Notes under the pieces: generated by a model
Told to the model about the DNA's origin: nothing
What the model saw: the letters and a program-made list of their open reading frames with translations, nothing else
The model's database searches: none
Made by a program: the position numbers and the translations under genes
In this document: piece by piece, positions 53,769 through 58,022 of the stretch
Position numbering within the stretch: position 1 is the stretch's first letter
Layout of the letters: each line of letters starts with the position of its first letter
Assembly (NCBI GenBank): GCA_964641965.1
Contig: CAZXLD010000029.1
Coordinates: 1-58,022 of the forward strand
From: JAJDFU01 sp964641965
Lineage (GTDB): Bacteria > Bacteroidota > Bacteroidia > Chitinophagales > Saprospiraceae
Direction of reading: 5' to 3'
Length of the DNA stretch: 58,022 nt

Positions 53769-54758
53769 TTACACATATCCTTTATTCAGATCATCATTAG
53801 CATACATCTTTCTCGCCAGAAGACCATATCCATAAGATTTTGGCCAATGGCTGAACAGAAGCTTATACAGTGGGTACAAGAAGAAAAAGAAGAAGGGGAA
53901 GATGATAGCAATTATAAAGCCTGAAACAAAACTGATTAGTGTTACAATTTGATCCCACAGATACATCTCAACGGTAGAGAACTTGTATTTCCGGTAAAGT
54001 CGATAGCTATCCCTGAGTTCGTTCCAATTGAAGAACTTTTTGTATTCAATGACGCCAGCAGCATATTTGATCTCCATAATTTTATATGCTGGGGTTACAA
54101 ATAAAGAATAAAGGGCCATAAAGGCCAACTCGCCTCCGTGTGAAATACTAAGGTACAAGGCGGATTGATTAAGCATCTCTTCAACACTGTTATTTGGATC
54201 TCCTACCAGACCGGAGAAGAAAAACAGAACCCAATCGATAATCAATTCGTAGAAGTCGTACCCAATGATTATCATGATTAAGACTCTGGGGAGATTATAA
54301 GTGGCTCTTGCACCAATAAGTTTAACCCCCTCTTTAATACACTTTCCAACATCGTTGAGGTCACTAATTTTAGGTGCAAGTCCTTTTCCTTTCGTGTTGA
54401 CTACCATATTTCGGATGATATTTATCCGCCAACCTCGTATGAAGAATGAAGACATTCCCGAGGGAGAAAGGAAAACATAGATTAGCCAGATAATTGAAAA
54501 CCGAGCTCTGGAGGACTTAATGGCAAACGGCATCTGAAGGGACTTGAAGAGCTTTTTTAAATCTTGTTGCTGGTCGTACAGTGCTGTTGCCCGCTGAATA
54601 GATTTAGCCGAAAATTTTTTTTGAGCATCCGTATATGTAGGGCCATCTATTTTGATCGCTACACTCTTTTGGTCGCTCTCTATTGATTTTAACTGAGTTG
54701 AAATCCTGTCCGCTTTGGACCTTTCCATTTCGGCGATGATCCTGTATGAAATATTCAT
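53769..54758 (-). CDS. Membrane protein, DUF4013-like (paralogue 2)
   Basis: A 329-residue protein with about five hydrophobic segments and a charged N-terminal 100 residues. The motif GWRINIIRNMV and the C-terminal HWPKSYGYGLLARKM match those of the protein encoded upstream (GWRLEIVRRVA, HWIKGYAYGMLGKEL), so they are paralogues. Resemblance to DUF4013 is from that GW motif pattern. Clearly more AT-rich than dnaE and the TPR gene around it. Function unknown. Confidence 0.7.
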   Translation of the reverse strand: MNISYRIIAEMERSKADRISTQLKSIESDQKSVAIKIDGPTYTDAQKKFSAKSIQRATALYDQQQDLKKLFKSLQMPFAIKSSRARFSIIWLIYVFLSPSGMSSFFIRGWRINIIRNMVVNTKGKGLAPKISDLNDVGKCIKEGVKLIGARATYNLPRVLIMIIIGYDFYELIIDWVLFFFSGLVGDPNNSVEEMLNQSALYLSISHGGELAFMALYSLFVTPAYKIMEIKYAAGVIEYKKFFNWNELRDSYRLYRKYKFSTVEMYLWDQIVTLISFVSGFIIAIIFPFFFFFLYPLYKLLFSHWPKSYGYGLLARKMYANDDLNKGYV

Positions 54759-54776
54759 TTCTGGTGTTTAGTTGGG

Positions 54777-55724
54777 TTAAAGTTGATCTCGTTGAATTAA
54801 TTCTTTTCCGAGCATACCATAGGCATATCCCTTGATCCAATGGCGGAAAATGAGATCTATTGTAGGTGATAAAATAAGAGCAAGGCCAAAAGTGGAGATG
54901 ATTAAAGTCCATTTTAAATAGGAGATAACTACATCTACAGATACGACCAGGCCATAAATGCCATAGATGGACGAGGCATTCTTTCTGAAAACTTTGAAGG
55001 CTTTCCGGATCTGTGCCGGGCTGAAGAAGCCATACCATGGGCTCTTTTTAAGCGCAAATTGGACCATGATGATCCGATAGATTGGCCAGATCAGGATGAC
55101 ATAAAATGAAAGCAAGACCAACTCTATCAGGATTTCAACACCAAGTTGGGGTAGAAGAGTTCCGAGGGTATAGTTTAATACTTCATTGTATTCGGCCCAT
55201 CCAACAATGGCTTGAATCAACAAGAACAATAGGGTTGTCGCGAGGTTTAAAACTCGCCAGGCAGAAAGAAGAGATATGATAATAAGCGGGATAAAGTAGA
55301 CATAACGAGAAATAATTAAAACTAGCCCTCGAAGGAAATACATAAGTAGCGAGTCTACTCTCAGGGATGGCATCTTATGCTCTTCGTCAAGAGCAACCCT
55401 CCGAACGATTTCCAAGCGCCAACCCCTGGCAAGAGGTTCTAACAATATTCCTTTGACTATAGGGATCCAGGAAATCAGGTTGTAAACTAAAATAATGACC
55501 AGGGTAATACCAGCCTGCTTTGATAGAGGGGCAAAAGCCTTTTGAGTTCCGACTGCAATCAATTGACGGAAGTCTTCTTGAACATCCGAATCACCAAATT
55601 GATCCTTTTTTCCACCAGAATTATATTCTCGTTCTATTTTGTTGCCCGACTTCCACTCAATGTGTATAGGAAGATTCGCTTCGCCTACATGTGCAGAAGC
55701 CTTAATGATATAGTTCTTTGCCAA
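54777..55724 (-). CDS. Membrane protein, DUF4013-like (paralogue 1)
   Basis: A 315-residue protein with a soluble start (KNYIIKASAHVGEANLPIHI) and about five hydrophobic segments. It shares motifs with the gene that follows 18 bp later. The pair is probably one operon. AT-rich, with different codon habits from the flanking genes, which suggests recent arrival. Function unknown. Confidence 0.7.
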   Translation of the reverse strand: MAKNYIIKASAHVGEANLPIHIEWKSGNKIEREYNSGGKKDQFGDSDVQEDFRQLIAVGTQKAFAPLSKQAGITLVIILVYNLISWIPIVKGILLEPLARGWRLEIVRRVALDEEHKMPSLRVDSLLMYFLRGLVLIISRYVYFIPLIIISLLSAWRVLNLATTLLFLLIQAIVGWAEYNEVLNYTLGTLLPQLGVEILIELVLLSFYVILIWPIYRIIMVQFALKKSPWYGFFSPAQIRKAFKVFRKNASSIYGIYGLVVSVDVVISYLKWTLIISTFGLALILSPTIDLIFRHWIKGYAYGMLGKELIQRDQL

Positions 55725-55886
55725 GGGTTTAGAGGTTTAGTTGTTCTATTAATTATATACTATAGTGGCCATAATGTCGCAGGACATTACTTGGCTGAGC
55801 CATACTGATTGAATAATAGTGGAATAAGTTGTAGGGCTCAGTTTAGCTAGGGGGAAAATATATATTTTGTTAAAATAATTAAAATT

Positions 55887-55990
55887 AAGCTTTATTAAGG
55901 TTCTGTAAAGTAATCCAAAACTTCGGATTCCCAAGCATCGATGTGATCGATATGAATTTATTACCATTAGTCCACGACAGCAGATACTGA
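55887..55990 (+). pseudogene. 3' remnant of a second, diverged dnaE
   Basis: From TGT 55901 in frame to TGA 55988-55990 the reading is CKVIQNFGFPSIDVIDMNLL and then PLVHDSRY, stop. The intact dnaE ends GKVVEDFGFPSVDVITMEML then PLVSDSRY, stop. Most codon differences are synonymous, so this is a homologue that evolved under selection, not a fresh copy. Upstream of 55901 small shifts break the frame and only this tail is left. Confidence 0.8.
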
Positions 55991-56022
55991 ACGGTGAACG
56001 GCACACGGTGAACGGGGGACGG
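55991..56022 (+). repeat. ACGGnnn repeat directly after the remnant stop codon
   Basis: ACGG at 55991, 55998, 56005, 56012 and 56019, exactly 7 nt apart. Confidence 0.65.
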
Positions 56023-56253
56023 TGGGGGGTAGGCCGTATGTGCTTTACCAATATGCATTGAACTTTTTTCAAGAGAAATTAGAAGAAAAGGACTAATTGG
56101 TTTTCTGAAATAGTTTGCCTTTTAGTGTCTTTTGAAACTGTCTCGTCGGGGGACACCACTCAGCGAAACGGTAGAAGAGATTACGAAGAGGCTGGCTTCC
56201 CGTTTTTTTTTTGATTACGATCGCAAAATTCAGGATTTTAAACTCCGGCCCAC

Positions 56254-57684
56254 TTACCCTTCAAGCAATTGCCGGTAAAACCTTACCCCTTCCCGCATTT
56301 TGTGAATCTGTTCATTCTCGCTGGCTATGCCCTGTAGCCGTTGCTCGGTGTCTTCGATGAGTTCCCATGACCAGGGGATGGTCTCTGCTCCTGCAACCCC
56401 CTGGTCCCTGCCCACTCGGTAGTGCAGCAAGAGGGAGAGATTGCTTTCGCACACATCCAGGTCAAAGCGATAAGGGTTGCCTTGCGCCAGTTCTTTTCGG
56501 ATAGCCAACGCTTCTTGGAAATGGGCGGTCGCATCTTGGTAGTTGGACATCGTTCCGTTTGTCATACCGAGCAGGTGAAGGGTTTCGGCCAGGTGCCACT
56601 GGTAAGGATCAGGTTGCTGGTCAGCCAACTGGCGACGGATGTGTTCGGACTCTTGTAGGCAAGACAAGGTTTCGGAGAGTTCGTCCATGTGCCAATAGGC
56701 CCTCCCCAGATTGTACTGCGTAGTGGCGATCATAGGCCATTGCGTATCCGAATGTTCGCTGTTCAGTTCGCGATAGGTCTGGAGGGCCTGCTTACCCCGG
56801 TCCAGGGCGGCTTCCCATTGTCCCATGTCTGTATACAAGGCGGTTAGGTTGTTCAACATTTGTGCCGTATCCTCCCGCCATTTTCCAGGCTCCTGTTCCG
56901 CCAGTGACCTGTAGGTTTCCAATGCTTTTTCCAGAAACTCGCCGGAGGCTTCCAATTCAAGCCTTTCATAGTGCAGTACGCCCATGTCATTGTAGATGGC
57001 AGCCCTCTTTTCCGTGGGCATTGTATCGGCAAATTCGTCGAGCAATTGCTGATATACTGCCATGGCCTCTTCGTAAAGGCGATGGTAGAGCAGGAAATCG
57101 GCATAGGCCGTCAGATTATCCAGGTTGGGGTAACTCTTGAGAGAAGCATCAAAAAACCGCCGGCATTGATCCAGCCAGCTGTTATCCGATTTGAGCAGGA
57201 CGGCAATTCGAGCCTTGATCAGCCATTCGTTGGCTTTTCCTTTCTTCTTGGCCAGGAGGTTTTCCCGCTCGGCCGTATTGCGCTGCCAGGCGGTTTCGAG
57301 CTCGCGATCCTCTGCTGCCATCTCCTCCGCCTGCAAGATGGCATTGGCTTCGGTAAATCGGCCAGCTTCAAACTTTGCTTTCGCCAGGCGAAGTCGCTCG
57401 GTGTTGATTGCAATGGAGCGGAAGGTGTCGGCCAGTTGCAGGACATTGACTTTGAATTCCTCTACCGCCTTTCGGTGCTCCTCCAGTTCCCGGCTTTTGG
57501 CCAGTGCCTTTTCCGCATCTCCTTTAGCCTGGTAAAACTCCCGCATTTCCACCAATTCCTCTTCCCGCCTTCGCATCGCCTGGTAATCCGCCGACTGGCC
57601 GATGTATTGGGTTACATTGATCTCGGCATCGTGAATATGCTGAAATCCCAGATTGCCGGAACCGGAAATGGATTGGGAAGACAT
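56254..57684 (-). CDS. TPR protein with GSGN-type N-terminus and coiled coil
   Basis: Opens MSSQSISGSGNLGFQHIHDA and EINVTQYIG, a Gly/Asn beta-type start seen in Bacteroidota conflict-associated proteins. A coiled coil (about 45-140: RRREEELVEMREFYQ, KALAKSRELEEHRKAVEEF) is followed by TPR units through the C-terminus (NNLTALYTDMGQWEAALDRG, HLLGMTNGTMSNYQDA). Soluble. It is GC-rich and is followed on the minus strand by the dnaE remnant region. Its C-terminus is paralogous to that of the partial gene upstream. Function unknown; conflict role inferred. Confidence 0.75.
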   Translation of the reverse strand: MSSQSISGSGNLGFQHIHDAEINVTQYIGQSADYQAMRRREEELVEMREFYQAKGDAEKALAKSRELEEHRKAVEEFKVNVLQLADTFRSIAINTERLRLAKAKFEAGRFTEANAILQAEEMAAEDRELETAWQRNTAERENLLAKKKGKANEWLIKARIAVLLKSDNSWLDQCRRFFDASLKSYPNLDNLTAYADFLLYHRLYEEAMAVYQQLLDEFADTMPTEKRAAIYNDMGVLHYERLELEASGEFLEKALETYRSLAEQEPGKWREDTAQMLNNLTALYTDMGQWEAALDRGKQALQTYRELNSEHSDTQWPMIATTQYNLGRAYWHMDELSETLSCLQESEHIRRQLADQQPDPYQWHLAETLHLLGMTNGTMSNYQDATAHFQEALAIRKELAQGNPYRFDLDVCESNLSLLLHYRVGRDQGVAGAETIPWSWELIEDTEQRLQGIASENEQIHKMREGVRFYRQLLEG

Positions 57685-57752
57685 GGGAAATGCTTAATTT
57701 TTAATTAAGGTAGGTGTATTCCGAGAAACATTCTTGCCAGGATGGAGCAAGC

Positions 57753-57785
57753 TCCACACTGATAATTGAGCACTGGTAATTGAAA
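57753..57785. repeat. 14-nt-period low-complexity repeat
   Basis: ACTGATAATTGAGC and ACTGGTAATTGAAA follow each other with a 14-nt period (two heptamers). Typical Bacteroidota intergenic sequence. Confidence 0.5.
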
Positions 57786-57786
57786 A

Positions 57787-58022
57787 TTATTTTAGTTCCC
57801 GCTCCAATGCCTCCACATACTCCATATAATGCTGCACGGTGGGATGCTCAGGCGGGAAGCGGGCCAGCCGCCGGCGGGTATCGGCCAGCAGTTCGGCCGG
57901 AGCCAGTTTAAAATTGGCTTCTTGCCCCTCTGCTTTGAGCTGACAGAAAAAAAGTACCAGATTAAGGCTGGTCATGCAAACTTTTAGATTATAGGCTGCG
58001 GGATTGTTCTGGGCCAGCTTCC
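57787..58022 (-). CDS. Partial TPR-type protein, 3' end only
   Basis: The frame is open to the window edge; the 5' part is missing. The visible part reads KLAQNNPAAYNLKVCMTSLN, and the gene downstream has ELAQGNPYRFDLDVCESNLS at its end, so the two are paralogues in tandem. The ATG at 57975 is internal to this open frame and is not a good start. The rest (LAPAELLADTRRRLARFPPE) is helical. Function unknown. Confidence 0.7.
   Translation of the reverse strand, partial: KLAQNNPAAYNLKVCMTSLNLVLFFCQLKAEGQEANFKLAPAELLADTRRRLARFPPEHPTVQHYMEYVEALERELK

Larger units (their letters stand above)
55725..56253. other. Gap holding the dnaE-like remnant and heptamer repeat
   Basis: Aside from the remnant (55887-55990) and repeat (55991-56022), no gene is supported. 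The stretch 56120-56250 is open in one frame (TVEEITKRLASRFFF) but matches nothing I recognise. Confidence 0.5.

Overview
The window looks like chromosome from a Saprospiria-type bacterium (phylum Bacteroidota). The supporting signs are a protein with a type IX secretion C-terminal domain, an ECF sigma / anti-sigma / periplasmic-protein operon, TAnnTTTG-type -7 promoter boxes with very short leaders, a PKD-cyclophilin lipoprotein, a hybrid histidine-kinase/AraC regulator, and 7-nt-period intergenic repeats. No rRNA, tRNA, CRISPR array or classical IS element was seen.

Layout. 0.1-24 kb is mostly housekeeping and envelope genes: TrhO tRNA hydroxylase, secreted GH3 glucosaminidase, LolC/E-type permease, PKD-cyclophilin, polyphosphate glucokinase, TPR protein, EamA transporter, the ECF operon, a Kir channel, a Rieske oxygenase, a CotH/lamin-tail protein, an acyltransferase, a T9SS cargo, a PhyH dioxygenase, LigA, thioredoxin and aconitase. 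23.5-34.5 kb is regulatory: a SPOR-like protein, a methyltransferase, a degenerate HD-domain protein, a response regulator, a histidine kinase, a REC-HK-REC-AraC hybrid and a serine hydrolase. 34.5-46.6 kb has an EAD11 conflict-type protein, a MarR regulator beside a secreted protein, an arylsulfotransferase, a cNMP/PP2C phosphatase, a sugar nucleotidyltransferase-kinase pair, a second serine hydrolase, a K+ channel and an aldo/keto reductase. 46.6-58 kb is accessory: a stand-alone EAD11-like protein, DinB and DnaE split by a LuxR regulator and a RAYT transposase with REP hairpins, two AT-rich membrane paralogues, a decayed second dnaE 3' end, and tandem TPR proteins of which the last runs off the window.

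Most notable signal. Three promoters between 25.6 and 27.6 kb have the same architecture: a 12-bp box near GGACATATGTCC, 9 nt, a second box, 23 nt, then a CAnnTT-like -7 element. They point at the HD protein, the methyltransferase and a tiny transcription unit (25-codon ORF or sRNA) that ends in a clear terminator. The 21-bp direct-repeat period next to the promoter is the geometry used by AraC-type and LytTR-type activators. A hybrid AraC regulator lies 3.7 kb away and is the local candidate. This is an inferred, untested regulon.

Other strong signals. dinB and dnaE share an operator-like motif, consistent with co-regulated mutagenic polymerases. A diverged dnaE tail lies 2.2 kb beyond the intact dnaE, beyond an AT-rich gene pair. 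A palindrome abuts the -7 box of the secreted-protein gene and recurs before the MarR gene.
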